64,000 nucleotides of DNA from Deinobacterium chartae (GCF_014202645.1 NZ_JACHHG010000007.1:142654-206653); one strand, 5' to 3'. Positions 1 through 9,057 are shown, counted from the first letter of the stretch. Numbers and translations are program-made. The notes: a model not told the origin generated them from the sequence alone.

Positions 1-1
1 A

Positions 2-457
2 GGACCGCAAGGACCTGCAGGACCCAAGGGTGACCCGGGCATTCCAGGCCCGATAGGCCCCAAAGGCGACCCGGGCCTTGCAGGACCGCAAGGACCGCAA
101 GGCCCGGCAGGGCCGCAGGGAAATCCTGGACCGACCGGTCCAGCAGGACCGCAGGGCCCCCAGGGACCGGCCGGCATCTCCGGTTACATCACCCGCCAGG
201 GCAACTGGGTAGGCGCGCCCAGCGCCACCAACGTCCTCAACAACCCGGGCACGGTTGCCACGGTCTCCTGCGACCCGGGTACGGTTCCGATCGGCGGCGG
301 CATGGAGCCCCAGGAACCCGACAACAACCGCTCCTACCTGCTCAGCTCTTTTCCCACCGCCAACGGCTGGAGGGTCTCGGTCCGCAACGCTCACGGCGCC
401 GCCGATGGCCCCCCGGTCTACTTCCGCGCGGTCGTGATCTGCGCACGCAGCAGCTGA
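2..457 (+). CDS. Collagen-like repeat protein, C-terminal part (partial at window edge)
   Basis: The frame is open from base 2, so the N terminus lies outside the window. About the first 57 residues are uninterrupted Gly-X-Y triplets rich in Pro, Gln, Lys and Asp ([12 protein letters not shown]), which is a collagen-like repeat. A non-repetitive domain of about 94 residues follows (begins near ISGYITRQG, contains [11 protein letters not shown], ends ICARSS), with TGA at 455-457. Bacterial collagen-like proteins are usually secreted or surface-attached triple helices, and the C-terminal domain often drives trimerisation; that role is inferred here. Two Cys residues in the tail could form a disulfide. 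No signal peptide or anchor can be judged because the start is missing. Confidence 0.8.
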   Translation, partial: GPQGPAGPKGDPGIPGPIGPKGDPGLAGPQGPQGPAGPQGNPGPTGPAGPQGPQGPAGISGYITRQGNWVGAPSATNVLNNPGTVATVSCDPGTVPIGGGMEPQEPDNNRSYLLSSFPTANGWRVSVRNAHGAADGPPVYFRAVVICARSS

Positions 458-470
458 ACCCATGGCTCGC

Positions 471-494
471 GGCCCCTCCGGATCCGGAGGGGCC
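471..494. terminator. Perfect 24-base palindrome between convergent genes, likely bidirectional terminator
   Basis: Bases 471-494 are a perfect palindrome with GC-rich 12-base arms (GGCCCCTCCGGA and its complement). It lies 14 bases after the collagen-like stop and 27 bases before the stop of the convergent minus-strand gene. There is only a short T run (TTT near 501), so it is a weak intrinsic terminator by sequence; the position is what supports the call. Confidence 0.6.
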
Positions 495-520
495 GCAGCA
501 TTTACAGCCAGGGCCCTGGC

Positions 521-2344
521 TCACCTCGAGGCGGCCAGTTTGCGCGGCAGCACCACGATGGCGTTGGGTACGGCGCGGCTCCATACCCGGTTGAAGTAGC
601 CGCCGCCCACGTACACCGCCGCCGAGGTTCCCGAGTCCAGGCGCAGCGCGTCGCGCACGCCCACCTTCTGCAGGGCACGGGCGAAGTCTTCCGGCGTGCC
701 CCACTCGAGGTAAGCGATCACGTAATCACCGTCGGGCATGGTGCCAAACGCCACCTGGCGGGTAGGCCGCCACACGTTGGTGCGCGTGTCAAAGCCCTCG
801 GCCACCGGGTTGACCGCGTACTGTCCGCCCGCCACCAGCCGGGGACCGGCCGCCAGGGCTTCTTGGATGCCGTCCCAGCCTTCAGCGGCCCAGTCCAGGG
901 TCAGGGCGAGGCTGGCACCCACCTCGAGGGGCAGTTGCGGAAAACGCGCCGGATCAAAGGTGAGGGTAACCGCTCCCCTGGGCGGGGTCAGGGTGCCCTG
1001 GTTCGAGGCGGTGACCACGCCGCCCTGCGGGCCCGAGACGGTCAGGGTCACAAAGCCCACCCCGCCAACCCGGGTGTGCCCGTCGCCCACAAACAGGGTC
1101 AGCCACTTGGCGTTGGGTTTGGAACGCACGGTGTTGACCGTGACGGTGCCCAGCGCGCTGGTGACCCGGTAGCGCGGCTTGGGTACGCCGTAGCTGACCG
1201 CGCCGCTGGCGCTGAAACCGATGGTGGCGCGCCGCTCGAGGCTGGCCGAGATCATCTGACCGCCCAGGGCCACCAGATCCACCGGCAGTGCCGACTTCGG
1301 ATCGAAATAACCGCCGTTGACCGCTGCGACCGCACCGGTCTGGTGCACGTAATCGCTGATTGCGCGGCTCTCGCCGCGCGCGGCGGTGATGATGCGCGGC
1401 TGGTAGCGGCCGCTTTCGAACACCAGCATCTGCAACTTGTCGAGCTGGCGGTAACGCACGCCGCCCGGCAGCGACTTCACGTCGGCGGCGGGCGGTTTTT
1501 CCGCCTTGGTGCGCACCCGGGTGTCGAGCACGATCCGAAAGGGGTCTTGCAGGGTAAAGACCTCGGTGCGGGCGTTGGCGCGGGTGTCTAAGGTGATGAA
1601 CAGGTGCTGTCCCTGTGGGGTGAGGCGGTAGCGATAGCTGCCCTCGCCGGGCAGGTTCTCGGTCCGGGCGCTGCCACGGGCGTTCAAAACGGTCAGACGG
1701 GTCACGCCGGCGGCCTGCTCGAGGCGGTACTCGGCGGGCGAGCTGAACTCGAAGACCAGACGGCTGACCTCGTCGTCGCCGTCTTGGGTCAGGCTGCGGC
1801 GCACCGTGATCAGTTGCGGAGCGGGCAAGACGGGGTTGACGGGCAGCAGCGGTGGGGGAGCCGGAGCCGGAGGGGCCTGCGTGGCCCCGGTGGCCGGACG
1901 GGTCGGGGCCGCCGGAGCGGGGCTGAGCGGAGCGGTCGTAGAAGCGGCGGGTGGTGCGGGAACCTGAGCAGGAACGGCCACATCCAGGACCTCGGGAGCA
2001 TCGGCCAGCAGCGGCAGTCCCAGAATGCGCAGCACATCGACCGGGACGTGAACCGAGTTGTTGAAGACTTCGGGCGCCCCCAGGTCGCGGTAATTTCCCC
2101 AGCCGGTCTCGGGCGTGTAGCGCAGGGTCAGTTGGCCGTACTGCAACACCACCTCCTGCGGGGAATTACGGATGCTGATACCCAGGCGCGGCAAGAACCA
2201 CACCGGCAGCCCCTCGCGTCCGGATGGCAACAGCTTGGTTTCGATGACGGGAGAGGTTGGAACGCCACCGATCCAGACCGGGCGGGCCTCGGCGCTGGCA
2301 AGCAGGGCGCAGATCAGGGTGGCGCCGATAAAGAAGCGCTTCAT
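521..2344 (-). CDS. Secreted phosphodiester glycosidase (NAGPA-type) domain protein
   Basis: The 607-residue product starts MKRFFIGATLICALLASAEA, a clear Sec signal peptide. This start at 2344 has an SD-like GAGGGCGG just upstream, so a longer open frame beginning 63 bases earlier is less likely. After the signal comes a region resembling a copper-amine-oxidase-N-like or surface module. A Pro/Ala-rich linker follows (about residues 145-185), then an AMIN-like stretch (SRLVFEFSSPAEYRLE), then a phosphodiester glycosidase domain from about residue 290. The NAGPA-type signature AVNGGYFDP is visible, and TMPDGDYVIAYLEWG and DSGTSAAVYVGG lie near the end. Members of this family act on sugar-phosphodiester or exopolysaccharide substrates outside the cytoplasm; the true substrate here is unknown. 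Confidence 0.8.
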   Translation of the reverse strand: MKRFFIGATLICALLASAEARPVWIGGVPTSPVIETKLLPSGREGLPVWFLPRLGISIRNSPQEVVLQYGQLTLRYTPETGWGNYRDLGAPEVFNNSVHVPVDVLRILGLPLLADAPEVLDVAVPAQVPAPPAASTTAPLSPAPAAPTRPATGATQAPPAPAPPPLLPVNPVLPAPQLITVRRSLTQDGDDEVSRLVFEFSSPAEYRLEQAAGVTRLTVLNARGSARTENLPGEGSYRYRLTPQGQHLFITLDTRANARTEVFTLQDPFRIVLDTRVRTKAEKPPAADVKSLPGGVRYRQLDKLQMLVFESGRYQPRIITAARGESRAISDYVHQTGAVAAVNGGYFDPKSALPVDLVALGGQMISASLERRATIGFSASGAVSYGVPKPRYRVTSALGTVTVNTVRSKPNAKWLTLFVGDGHTRVGGVGFVTLTVSGPQGGVVTASNQGTLTPPRGAVTLTFDPARFPQLPLEVGASLALTLDWAAEGWDGIQEALAAGPRLVAGGQYAVNPVAEGFDTRTNVWRPTRQVAFGTMPDGDYVIAYLEWGTPEDFARALQKVGVRDALRLDSGTSAAVYVGGGYFNRVWSRAVPNAIVVLPRKLAASR

Positions 2345-2549
2345 ACCGCCCTCACTGTAAGGAACCCCGGCTGACCGGGCGTGAGAACGGCCAAAAAGGC
2401 CGGGCAATACTGCTACAGACAGCTCTGCTTAGCGCCGCGCGGCCCTGAAAACCGCACCGCTTCACATTTTCTGAGAATCCAAGTCCCCCGGCCCACGAAG
2501 CCCGAACGCGTTACGGGCCTGTGCTGGGGCAAATGATATGATAGGCGGC

Positions 2550-3041
2550 ATGATAGAACCGTCTCTCGCCCTGTACGGCGAAGCGTTCGAGCGCGTAGGT
2601 CATTTGCTGGACGAACTGCTACAGACTACGCACGCCCGCTATACGCTGCTGGTCGATCGCAAAGGCTTCGTGCTGGCACACAAAGAAGCGCTGTGGGCTC
2701 CGCGTCCGCCCTCGCTCGACTCGATCGCAACCCTGATCGCGGGCAACGCCGCGGCCACCAGCGCCCTGGCCAAACTGCTCGGCGAGAGCCAGTTCAACGA
2801 GCTGGTCCACCAGGGTGAGAACGTAGGGCTCTACGTCGAGGGCGTCTCGACCTACGCCCTGATGGTGGTCATCTTTGACGGCAGCGCCCCGCTGGGCCGC
2901 ATCAAGCTGTTCGTCAAGAAGACCATCGGCGAGGTTGCCCACATCCTCGAGCAGGAAGCCAACGCCCCCAAACCCGACTTAAAGCTCGACGGTGACTTTT
3001 CCAGCAGCGCCTCGGCGCTGCTCGACGACCTGTTCGGTTAA
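2550..3041 (+). CDS. mglB: MglB-type roadblock/LC7 GTPase-activating protein
   Basis: The 163-residue protein has the Roadblock/LC7 fold pattern: a short helix, then [17 protein letters not shown], a central helix ([22 protein letters not shown]), and the strand [19 protein letters not shown]. It is followed 41 bases later by the small GTPase MglA, the usual genetic partner that it activates. An ATG 12 bases upstream (2538) overlaps the -10 hexamer TATGAT (2537-2542), so the ATG at 2550, seven bases after that hexamer, is chosen; the mRNA is then probably leaderless. The C-terminal tail is acidic and Ser-rich. In myxobacteria and Thermus, MglB is the GAP of MglA and sets cell polarity or motility. 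The cellular output in this organism is unknown. Confidence 0.88.
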   Translation: MIEPSLALYGEAFERVGHLLDELLQTTHARYTLLVDRKGFVLAHKEALWAPRPPSLDSIATLIAGNAAATSALAKLLGESQFNELVHQGENVGLYVEGVSTYALMVVIFDGSAPLGRIKLFVKKTIGEVAHILEQEANAPKPDLKLDGDFSSSASALLDDLFG

Positions 3042-3082
3042 GACCGCTTCCCGCGCCCAGGCTGCGCGATCTCGAGGTAGAC

Positions 3083-3673
3083 ATGAGCACCATCAACTTC
3101 GCCGCCCGCGAAATCAACTGCAAGATCGTCTATTACGGCCCAGGCATGTCGGGCAAAACCACCAACCTCAAGTTCATCTTCGGCAAGGTGCCGGAGAACC
3201 TGCGCGGCGACATGGTTTCCCTGGCAACCGAAGACGAGCGCACGCTGTTCTTCGACTTTCTGCCGCTCGACCTGGGTACCGTGCAGGGCTTCAAGACCCG
3301 CTTTCACCTGTACACCGTGCCCGGCCAGGTGTTCTACAACGCCAGCCGCAAGCTGATCCTGCGCGGCGTGGACGGCATCGTGTTCGTCGCTGACAGCGCG
3401 CCCAACCGCCTGCGCGCCAACGCGGAGAGCATGCGCAACCTGCGCGAGAACCTCAAGGAGTACAACCTGAGCCTCGATGATGTGCCGCTGGTCATTCAGA
3501 TCAACAAGCGCGACCTGCCCGATGCGCTGCCGGTCGAAATGATCTTGCAGGTCATCGATCCGCAGGGCCGCTTCCCGTACTTCGAGAGCGTGGCCGACAA
3601 GGGTACGGGCGTCTTCGAGAGCCTCAAGGCTGCCTCGAAGCGGGTCCTCGAGAAGCTCAGCCAGCCCAAGTAA
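3083..3673 (+). CDS. mglA: MglA-type small Ras-like GTPase
   Basis: The 196-residue protein shows all the small-GTPase motifs. The P-loop is GPGMSGKTT (residues 19-27), switch II is TVPGQVFY where Ras has DTAGQ, and the base-recognition motif is NKRDLP. The [17 protein letters not shown] start is typical of bacterial MglA. An SD-like GAGGTAGAC precedes the ATG. It is co-transcribed with mglB and the unit ends at a strong intrinsic terminator. In other bacteria GTP-bound MglA marks the leading pole and recruits motility or cytoskeletal effectors, while MglB removes it by stimulating hydrolysis. No pilus or gliding genes are in this window, so the effector is not known. Confidence 0.93.
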   Translation: MSTINFAAREINCKIVYYGPGMSGKTTNLKFIFGKVPENLRGDMVSLATEDERTLFFDFLPLDLGTVQGFKTRFHLYTVPGQVFYNASRKLILRGVDGIVFVADSAPNRLRANAESMRNLRENLKEYNLSLDDVPLVIQINKRDLPDALPVEMILQVIDPQGRFPYFESVADKGTGVFESLKAASKRVLEKLSQPK

Positions 3674-3688
3674 GCCAAAACGCACGCA

Positions 3689-3715
3689 GCCCCGCGCAAG
3701 TTGCGCGGGGCTTTT
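3689..3715 (+). terminator. Intrinsic terminator after mglBA
   Basis: GCCCCGCGCAA (3689-3699) pairs perfectly with TTGCGCGGGGC (3701-3711) and is followed by TTTT (3712-3715). It sits between the mglA stop and the stop of a convergent minus-strand gene, so it may work in both directions. Confidence 0.88.
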
Positions 3716-3719
3716 CGCG

Positions 3720-4331
3720 TCAGGCTTCCCCGATCACCTTCAGAATGCCGCGCCCGCGCGTCGCGTCGCGCAACGCCACCTCGAGGTCGGGCACACGGGT
3801 CTCGAGGAGCGACAGCCGCAGGACCAGACCCGCAGCGTCGTAGTCCTCCTGACGGTCTTGCAGCTCGAAATCGCCCAGCAGGTGAAAGACCACCGAGGTG
3901 AGGTCGAAGGGAACCCGCAGCTCGAGGCGCGAGCGCGGCTGCTGGTGGTAGCGCGCGGCGGTGCGCAGCGCCTCGGCGGCCGTACCGCCGTAAGCGCGCA
4001 CCAGACCGCCAGCACCCAGTTTTGTACCGCCAAAGTAGCGCACCACCGCACACACCACGTGGTCCAGTCCCTGCCCCTCGATGGCCCGCAGGATCGGCTG
4101 TCCGGCGGTACCGCCCGGCTCACCGTCGTCGGCGAAGCGGTACTGGTCGCCGATGCGGTAAGCGAAGCACACGTGCGTGGCCTCGGGATGCCGGGCGCGA
4201 ATGCCGGCCACGAAACCCATGGCCGCCTCCGGGGTGTCGGCACGGTCGGCGTACACCAAAAAATCGCTGCCGATGATCACCTCGGCGTGCTCGACCGGTC
4301 CGGCGAGCGTGACGAAATCGCGGGCGCTCAC
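3720..4331 (-). CDS. YigZ/IMPACT (UPF0029) family protein
   Basis: The 203-residue product carries the UPF0029/IMPACT N-terminal domain: FLVYADRADTPEAA, ATHVCFAYRIGDQYRFADDGEPGGTAGQPIL and VVCAVVRYFGGTKLGAGGLVRAYGG. A DUF1949-type C-terminal domain follows. The open frame extends to an ATG at 4379, but that lies inside the upstream Nudix gene. The GTG at 4331, just after a GTGAGGGC ribosome-binding site and 10 bases past the Nudix stop, is the better start. YigZ proteins are linked to translation and ribosome-associated regulation by homology with eukaryotic IMPACT; the biochemical activity is not established. It is co-transcribed with the Nudix gene. Confidence 0.88.
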   Translation of the reverse strand: MSARDFVTLAGPVEHAEVIIGSDFLVYADRADTPEAAMGFVAGIRARHPEATHVCFAYRIGDQYRFADDGEPGGTAGQPILRAIEGQGLDHVVCAVVRYFGGTKLGAGGLVRAYGGTAAEALRTAARYHQQPRSRLELRVPFDLTSVVFHLLGDFELQDRQEDYDAAGLVLRLSLLETRVPDLEVALRDATRGRGILKVIGEA

Positions 4332-4341
4332 GAGCGGGCCC

Positions 4342-4926
4342 TCACAGCAGCCCCCGCGCCTCGAGCAGGGGACGGGCATAGAACAGGGTCAGGGCCGAGG
4401 CCCCGTCTTGCACCTCACCGGCCGCCAGGCGGCGGTACACCTCGGGCAGGGGAAGGCAGATGGGCTCGATCAGTTCGGTGGACTCGCGGGCATGCTCGCC
4501 CAGGCACACGCCCAGCGCCAGAAACGGGTGAAAGACCACGCCGGTAAACGACGGCTGCGGGTAGAAGCCGGGCAGCGGCAGCCAGGTGTCGGCCTGCCCG
4601 CCGACCTCCTCGTACAGTTCGCGCCGGGCCGCCTCGAGCGAGTTTTCGCCCGCGTCCACCGCCCCGGCGGGAACCTCGGTGATGCGAGCCCCCAGCGGGT
4701 AGCGGTACTGCCGGATCAGCACCGCCTCTCCGGCGGGCGTGACCGGCAGTACGAACACCGCGCGCGGTCCGCGCGGCCGGTAGACGTAATCGATCTCCTC
4801 ACCCAGGTGGGTGCGCACCCGGTCTACCAAGACGGGGCGCGGGTGAGAGAGCACCTCGCGGCGCTCGAGGGGTTGCCAGGGCTGCTCGTCGTCGGGAACG
4901 AGATGGGCCCATGAGGGGTGCGTCAT
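4342..4926 (-). CDS. Nudix hydrolase, ADP-ribose pyrophosphatase-like
   Basis: The 194-residue protein contains a complete Nudix box, [20 protein letters not shown] followed by VGG, matching G-x5-E-x7-R-E-U-x-E-E-x-G-U. The preceding EVPAG and the fold around [19 protein letters not shown] match the ADP-ribose pyrophosphatase (NudF-like) subfamily, which hydrolyses ADP-ribose or similar nucleoside diphosphate derivatives with Mg2+. The ATG at 4926 lies six bases after the -10 hexamer TAGCCT, so a leaderless transcript is likely. Ten bases separate it from the downstream YigZ gene. The precise substrate cannot be read from the sequence; Deinococcus has many Nudix paralogues. Confidence 0.87.
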   Translation of the reverse strand: MTHPSWAHLVPDDEQPWQPLERREVLSHPRPVLVDRVRTHLGEEIDYVYRPRGPRAVFVLPVTPAGEAVLIRQYRYPLGARITEVPAGAVDAGENSLEAARRELYEEVGGQADTWLPLPGFYPQPSFTGVVFHPFLALGVCLGEHARESTELIEPICLPLPEVYRRLAAGEVQDGASALTLFYARPLLEARGLL

Positions 4927-5060
4927 GCGTTCAGGCTATCACTCCGCGCCCGGAACCCGGGGCGGTTTCTTAAGAGCTCTAAGCGCCTCACAAGCGGGGC
5001 ATGAGCGGCTGTGAGAGAAGCGTGGCAAAACTTTCACGCTCGTTGCCTACACTAAAGGTC

Positions 5061-6248
5061 ATGAACTTCTCCGCCCGGCGCGCCGTGCTGTCCCTGCTGG
5101 GCAGCACCCTTCTGCTGGCCTGTCCGCTGGCAGGAGCCCAGTCCATTTCCGTCACCTACCCGGCGGCCGAACCGCTGCCGTTTCCCGAACCGCACCTGCC
5201 CGATCCGCCCGCGACCCCTACGCCCTCACAAACGCCTGCCATGCCACCCACGGCCTTTCCAGCGAGCCCCCAGACCGCCGCACCGCCCGGCTCGGCCCCC
5301 TCGGGCGCGGTTATCGGCGAGCCGCGCCTGGGCCGCAACCCGGGCTACACCCGGGTGGTGTTCGACGTGCCGCCGGGCACCCCGTACCGGATACGCTCCA
5401 CCCCGCAGGGCCTGCAGGTCGAACTCGACGGCGTCAGTGCCCTAGCCCGCGCTTCGGCGGTGCAAACGCCCGAACTCCTCGAGTGGCGCTACGAGCCCTC
5501 GCCGACCGGTGTGAGCGCCCTGCTGCGCACGCCCTACCCGCTGGGCGCACGCAGCGGCTACCGGGTGCTGGTCCTGCCCCCCGGCGACGGCACGGCCAAC
5601 CAGCGGGTGGTGGTGGACCTCTCCCCCGCCTACGCCGACTTGACCCCGCTCACTCCCGAGGAACGGATGCTCCCGCGCTTTCCGCCCGGCACGCGCGTGG
5701 TGCTCGACCCTGGGCACGGCGGCACCGATCCGGGCGCGGTCGGCGCGGTCACCGAAAAAGAGGTGGTTCTCAAAGCCGCCCTGCTGCTGCGCGACCTGCT
5801 GGTCTCGGCGGGGGCCGAAGTGACCCTGACCCGCAGCGACGACCGGGTCTTTAGCAGCAACAAGACCGCCGACCTCGCCGCCCGCGCCCGCATGGGCAGC
5901 GCGCCGCACACGGTGTTTGTCAGCATTCATGCCAACGCGCTGGAAACGTCGGCTGCGCTGCGCGGCTACGGCATAGAAACCTGGTGGTATCCCAACCACC
6001 CGGCCAGCCAGGGGCTGGCCACCGCGCTGCAAAACGCCATGCTGGGCACGACCGGAGCTTTCTCGCGCGGCGTACGCAGCACCAACTTGTACGTGCTGAA
6101 AAATGCCCGGATTCCCGCAGCGCTGGTCGAGATCGGCTTCGTGAGCCACCCGGTCGACGGGGACAACCTCAAGAGCGACATCTACCTGCAACGCGTGGTG
6201 CTGGGCATCGCCTGGGGAATTCGCAACTTCGTGCAACCGCCCGGCTGA
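5061..6248 (+). CDS. N-acetylmuramoyl-L-alanine amidase (Amidase_3) with AMIN domain
   Basis: The 395-residue protein starts MNFSARRAVLSLLGSTLLLACPLAGAQS, an N-terminal export signal. It then has a Pro-rich linker (PATPTPSQTP...), an AMIN-like domain around GYTRVVFDVPPGTPY, and a zinc amidase domain. Visible zinc or catalytic motifs are VVLDPGHGGTDPGAVG, TEKEVVLKAAL, VFVSIHANAL and ALVEIGFVSHPVD. It cleaves the amide bond between N-acetylmuramic acid and the stem peptide, for daughter-cell separation or wall turnover. The ATG at 5061 lies seven bases after TACACT (5048-5053). A longer frame from 5001 is open but has no signal for initiation and would bury the signal peptide. Confidence 0.92.
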   Translation: MNFSARRAVLSLLGSTLLLACPLAGAQSISVTYPAAEPLPFPEPHLPDPPATPTPSQTPAMPPTAFPASPQTAAPPGSAPSGAVIGEPRLGRNPGYTRVVFDVPPGTPYRIRSTPQGLQVELDGVSALARASAVQTPELLEWRYEPSPTGVSALLRTPYPLGARSGYRVLVLPPGDGTANQRVVVDLSPAYADLTPLTPEERMLPRFPPGTRVVLDPGHGGTDPGAVGAVTEKEVVLKAALLLRDLLVSAGAEVTLTRSDDRVFSSNKTADLAARARMGSAPHTVFVSIHANALETSAALRGYGIETWWYPNHPASQGLATALQNAMLGTTGAFSRGVRSTNLYVLKNARIPAALVEIGFVSHPVDGDNLKSDIYLQRVVLGIAWGIRNFVQPPG

Positions 6249-6444
6249 GGCGGCCCCCTTTTGTCAGCCCCGCCACCGCTCAAGCGCCCAGAACACGTAT
6301 AGTGGCCTTAGACCGCACCCCGACCGGCACACCGTTGCCAAACGGGCGGGGGCTCCTGCCTGACAACTTCAACACACGCGCCGGGCGGACGACATCCGCC
6401 CGCGCGGCGTTCCCGGAGGAACCATCACGACTCAGCAACACATC

Positions 6445-7662
6445 TTGCAGCTCAAGGGAGGTCTGACCATCCTGGCCGAGCCCATGACCAGCCCCGGAGC
6501 CGCCTTTGAATTCCGTATTCCCTGCGGCTCGGCCGCCGACCCCGCAGGGCTGCGCGGCAGTGCAAGCGCCCTCGAGGAGTGGATCTACCGCGGCGCGGGC
6601 GAACGCGACTCGCGCGCGCTCGCCGACGCCTTCGACGCCCTGGGCCTGCGGCGTGGCGGCGGAGCCGGGCACGAAGCCACCCGCCTGAGCGCTTCGTGCC
6701 TGCCCGGCGACCTCGAAGACGCCCTGGCGCTGTACGCCGACGTGCTGCGCCGCCCGCGCCTCGAGGCGAACGAACTGCCACCGATCCTGGACCTGGCACG
6801 TCAGGATCTCGAGGGCCTCGAGGACAGCCCGCCGGACCTGCTGTTCACCGAACTGCGCCGCCGCCTGTTCGCGCCCGGCTACGGCGACCCGGTGCAAGGC
6901 CGTCTCGAGGACCTCGCGAGCATCACGCCCGAGCGTCTGCGCGCGGACTTCGCGCGGCGCTACACCCCGCGCGGCGCGGTGCTGGGCGTAGCCGGAGACA
7001 TTGACATCGAGCGGCTGCGCGACACGGCGCAGCGGCTGTTCGGGGACTGGGAGGGGCCCGAGAGCGCGGTTCCGCCGCTGGAACTGCGCCCGAGCTTTCA
7101 CGGCCACGTGCGGCAGGACTCGAACCAGACCCACATCGCGCTGATGTACGAGGGCGTGCACCCCCGCGACCCGCACTGGTACCTGTTCAACCTCGCAGCG
7201 GGCGTGCTGTCGGGCGGCTCGGCCGCGCGGCTCTTTACCGAGGTGCGCGAGAAGCGCGGTCTGGTCTACAGCGTGCACGCCTCGGCCGCCGTGGTGGGTG
7301 ACCGAGGCTTTCTGTCGGCCTACGCCGGCACCACGCCCGAGCGCGCCGCCGAGACCCTCGAGGTGCTGATCCAGGAGATCGCGCGCCTGCGGCAGGGCGT
7401 GGGCGCAGACGAACTCGAGCGCGCCAAGGCCGGGCTGCTCTCCAGCCTGGTGATGTCCGGCGAGTCCTCGCGTTCGCGCGCAGCGGCGCTTACCCGCGAT
7501 TTCGCGCTGCTGGGCCGCGTGCGCAGCCTCGAGGAGGTCGAGCAGGCCATCCGCCGGGTCAGCGTGAACGAACTCAATGCCTACCTCGAGGCGTACCCGC
7601 TCGACCGCCCGGCGGTGCTGTCGCTGGGTCCCGAGGCCCTGCCGGAGGTGGTCCATGCTTAA
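6445..7662 (+). CDS. M16 peptidase family protein, inactive partner subunit
   Basis: The product has about 405 residues and the M16 fold, but where active enzymes have HxxEH this one reads ALEEWIYRG, so zinc binding is lost. The partner Arg/Tyr motif REKRGLVYSVHAS is intact in the C-terminal half. This is the pattern of two-subunit M16B peptidases, in which one chain gives zinc and the other gives the R/Y pair. It overlaps the active gene by 8 bases. The start is uncertain: GGAGGA at 6415-6420 points to ATC (6424) or ACG (6427), giving about six or seven extra residues, while the first conventional codon is TTG at 6445, which has no ribosome-binding site. Confidence 0.85.
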   Translation: MQLKGGLTILAEPMTSPGAAFEFRIPCGSAADPAGLRGSASALEEWIYRGAGERDSRALADAFDALGLRRGGGAGHEATRLSASCLPGDLEDALALYADVLRRPRLEANELPPILDLARQDLEGLEDSPPDLLFTELRRRLFAPGYGDPVQGRLEDLASITPERLRADFARRYTPRGAVLGVAGDIDIERLRDTAQRLFGDWEGPESAVPPLELRPSFHGHVRQDSNQTHIALMYEGVHPRDPHWYLFNLAAGVLSGGSAARLFTEVREKRGLVYSVHASAAVVGDRGFLSAYAGTTPERAAETLEVLIQEIARLRQGVGADELERAKAGLLSSLVMSGESSRSRAAALTRDFALLGRVRSLEEVEQAIRRVSVNELNAYLEAYPLDRPAVLSLGPEALPEVVHA

Positions 7663-8923
7663 GCAGGAGACGGTGTTTCACCGCGAAACGCTCGATAACG
7701 GCCTGACCGTGATCGGCGAGGTGCTGCCCGAAGCGCGCAGCGTGGCGGTGGGTTACTTCGTACGCACCGGTGCCCGCGACGAGCGGGTGACCGAGCCGGG
7801 AGCTCCGGACAACGAGAGCGGCCTGTCCCACTTCCTCGAGCACATGCTGTTCAAGGGAAACGACACGCTGTCCGCCTTCGACATCAACCGCCGCTTCGAC
7901 GAACTGGGGGCCAACTACAACGCCTTCACCTCCGAGGAGGTGACCGTTTACCACGGCGCGGTCCTCGCCCACAGCGCCTTCGAGCTGCTCGAGCTGTTCT
8001 CGCAGATGATGCGTCCGGCCCTGCGCGAGGAGGACTTCCGGATCGAGCAGCAGGTCATCCTCGAGGAGATCGAGATGTACCGCGACAACCCGCAGGCCCG
8101 GCTGTTCGACGAGGCGCGCCCGGCCTACTACGGCACGCACCCGCTGGGGCACTCGGTGCTGGGCAGCAGCGCCAGCGTGCGCGGCCTGACCCCGCAGGTC
8201 ATGCGGGATTACTGGCACCGGCGCTACGCTCCGGACAACCTCACGCTGGCGGTCAGCGGGCGCTTCGACTGGAACGAGCTGCTGCGCTGGGCCCGCACGC
8301 TGACCCAAGACTGGGTTCCGGCCGGGCAGGCCGGGCGCGCCTACCCCGAGTTCCGCCCGCAGCCGCGCAGGCACCTGCTCGAGGACGACAGCCTCAACCG
8401 CGCCTCGGTGGCGCTGATGATGCCCGGTCTGCCCGCCAGCAGCGCGCTGCGCGACGCCGCGAACGTGCTGGCCGAAGCGATCGGCGGCGAGAACGGCCGC
8501 CTGTACTGGGCGCTGATGGACGAAGGTCTCGCCGACGCCGCACAGCTCGGGCACGTGGACGAGGACGGCCTGGGGCACTTCGAGGGCTTCTTGTCCAGCG
8601 ACCCCGAGCGGGCTCAGGAGAACCTCGAGGTGTTCTTGCAGGTGCTGCGCGAGGTGCAAGACCAGGGCCTGACCGAAAGCGAGGTGGCGCGCGCCCGCCG
8701 CAAGCTCGCAGTCGGCAGCGCGCTGCGCGCCGAGACGCCGTATAACCGCCTGTTCAGCCTGGGCATCGAGTGGCTGTACACCGGGCGTTACGTCAGCCCG
8801 CAGGAGGCGGTGGCGCGGGTGAACGCCGTGACCGTGCAGGACGTGCAGCGCATCCTCGAGGGGCGGCCGTTTGACACCGTATCGATCACGGCCCTCGGTC
8901 CTGCGGGCACGCTGACATTCTGA
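7655..8923 (+). CDS. Zinc metallopeptidase, M16 family, active subunit
   Basis: The 422-residue protein begins MLKQETVFHRETLDNGLTV and contains the inverted zinc motif HFLEH in GLSHFLEHMLFKG. A distal glutamate lies in ILEEIEMYRDNP. NAFTSEEVTVYHG and GLTPQVMRDYWHRRYAPDN are also family signatures. The ATG at 7655 overlaps the end of the inactive M16 gene (TAA at 7660-7662), so the two are translationally coupled and probably form a heterodimer. M16B peptidases degrade short peptides inside a clam-shell chamber. A tandem M16 pair of this kind is also known in Thermus, to my recollection. A strong terminator follows. Confidence 0.93.
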   Translation: MLKQETVFHRETLDNGLTVIGEVLPEARSVAVGYFVRTGARDERVTEPGAPDNESGLSHFLEHMLFKGNDTLSAFDINRRFDELGANYNAFTSEEVTVYHGAVLAHSAFELLELFSQMMRPALREEDFRIEQQVILEEIEMYRDNPQARLFDEARPAYYGTHPLGHSVLGSSASVRGLTPQVMRDYWHRRYAPDNLTLAVSGRFDWNELLRWARTLTQDWVPAGQAGRAYPEFRPQPRRHLLEDDSLNRASVALMMPGLPASSALRDAANVLAEAIGGENGRLYWALMDEGLADAAQLGHVDEDGLGHFEGFLSSDPERAQENLEVFLQVLREVQDQGLTESEVARARRKLAVGSALRAETPYNRLFSLGIEWLYTGRYVSPQEAVARVNAVTVQDVQRILEGRPFDTVSITALGPAGTLTF

Positions 8924-8933
8924 TGCGGGCTTC

Positions 8934-8965
8934 GGGGCGGGCGCTTTTACCTCAGCGCCCGCCCC
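8934..8965 (+). terminator. Stem-loop after the M16 gene pair
   Basis: GGGGCGGGCGCT (8934-8945) and AGCGCCCGCCCC (8954-8965) form a perfect 12-bp stem with an 8-base loop, 11 bases after the M16 stop. No T run follows, so termination efficiency is uncertain, but position and stability fit a terminator. Confidence 0.65.
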
Positions 8966-9017
8966 ATCCGCCATTTTCCAGGCGCGGCAGGAACGGCGCG
9001 GTGCAGAGCGGATAGAT

Positions 9018-9046
9018 TTGACGCATAACGCATACCGGGGTATACT
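9018..9046 (+). promoter_or_regulatory. Near-consensus sigma-70 promoter upstream of a hairpin terminator
   Basis: TTGACG (9018-9023), a 17-base spacer and TATACT (9041-9046) make the best sigma-70-type promoter seen in the window. The spacer end and the -10 form a short dyad (ATACC GG GGTAT, 9032-9043), a possible operator. Transcription would begin near 9053 and meet a terminator hairpin within about 25 bases. Glycerate kinase has its own -10 (TAAGCT, 9098-9103) further down. Confidence 0.75.
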
Positions 9047-9057
9047 GTTTTTATCAG

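Noticed and set aside
1-180. Gly-X-Y DNA repeat as a CRISPR or satellite
   Set aside because: The periodicity is nine bases in frame and codes for collagen triplets; there are no spacers.
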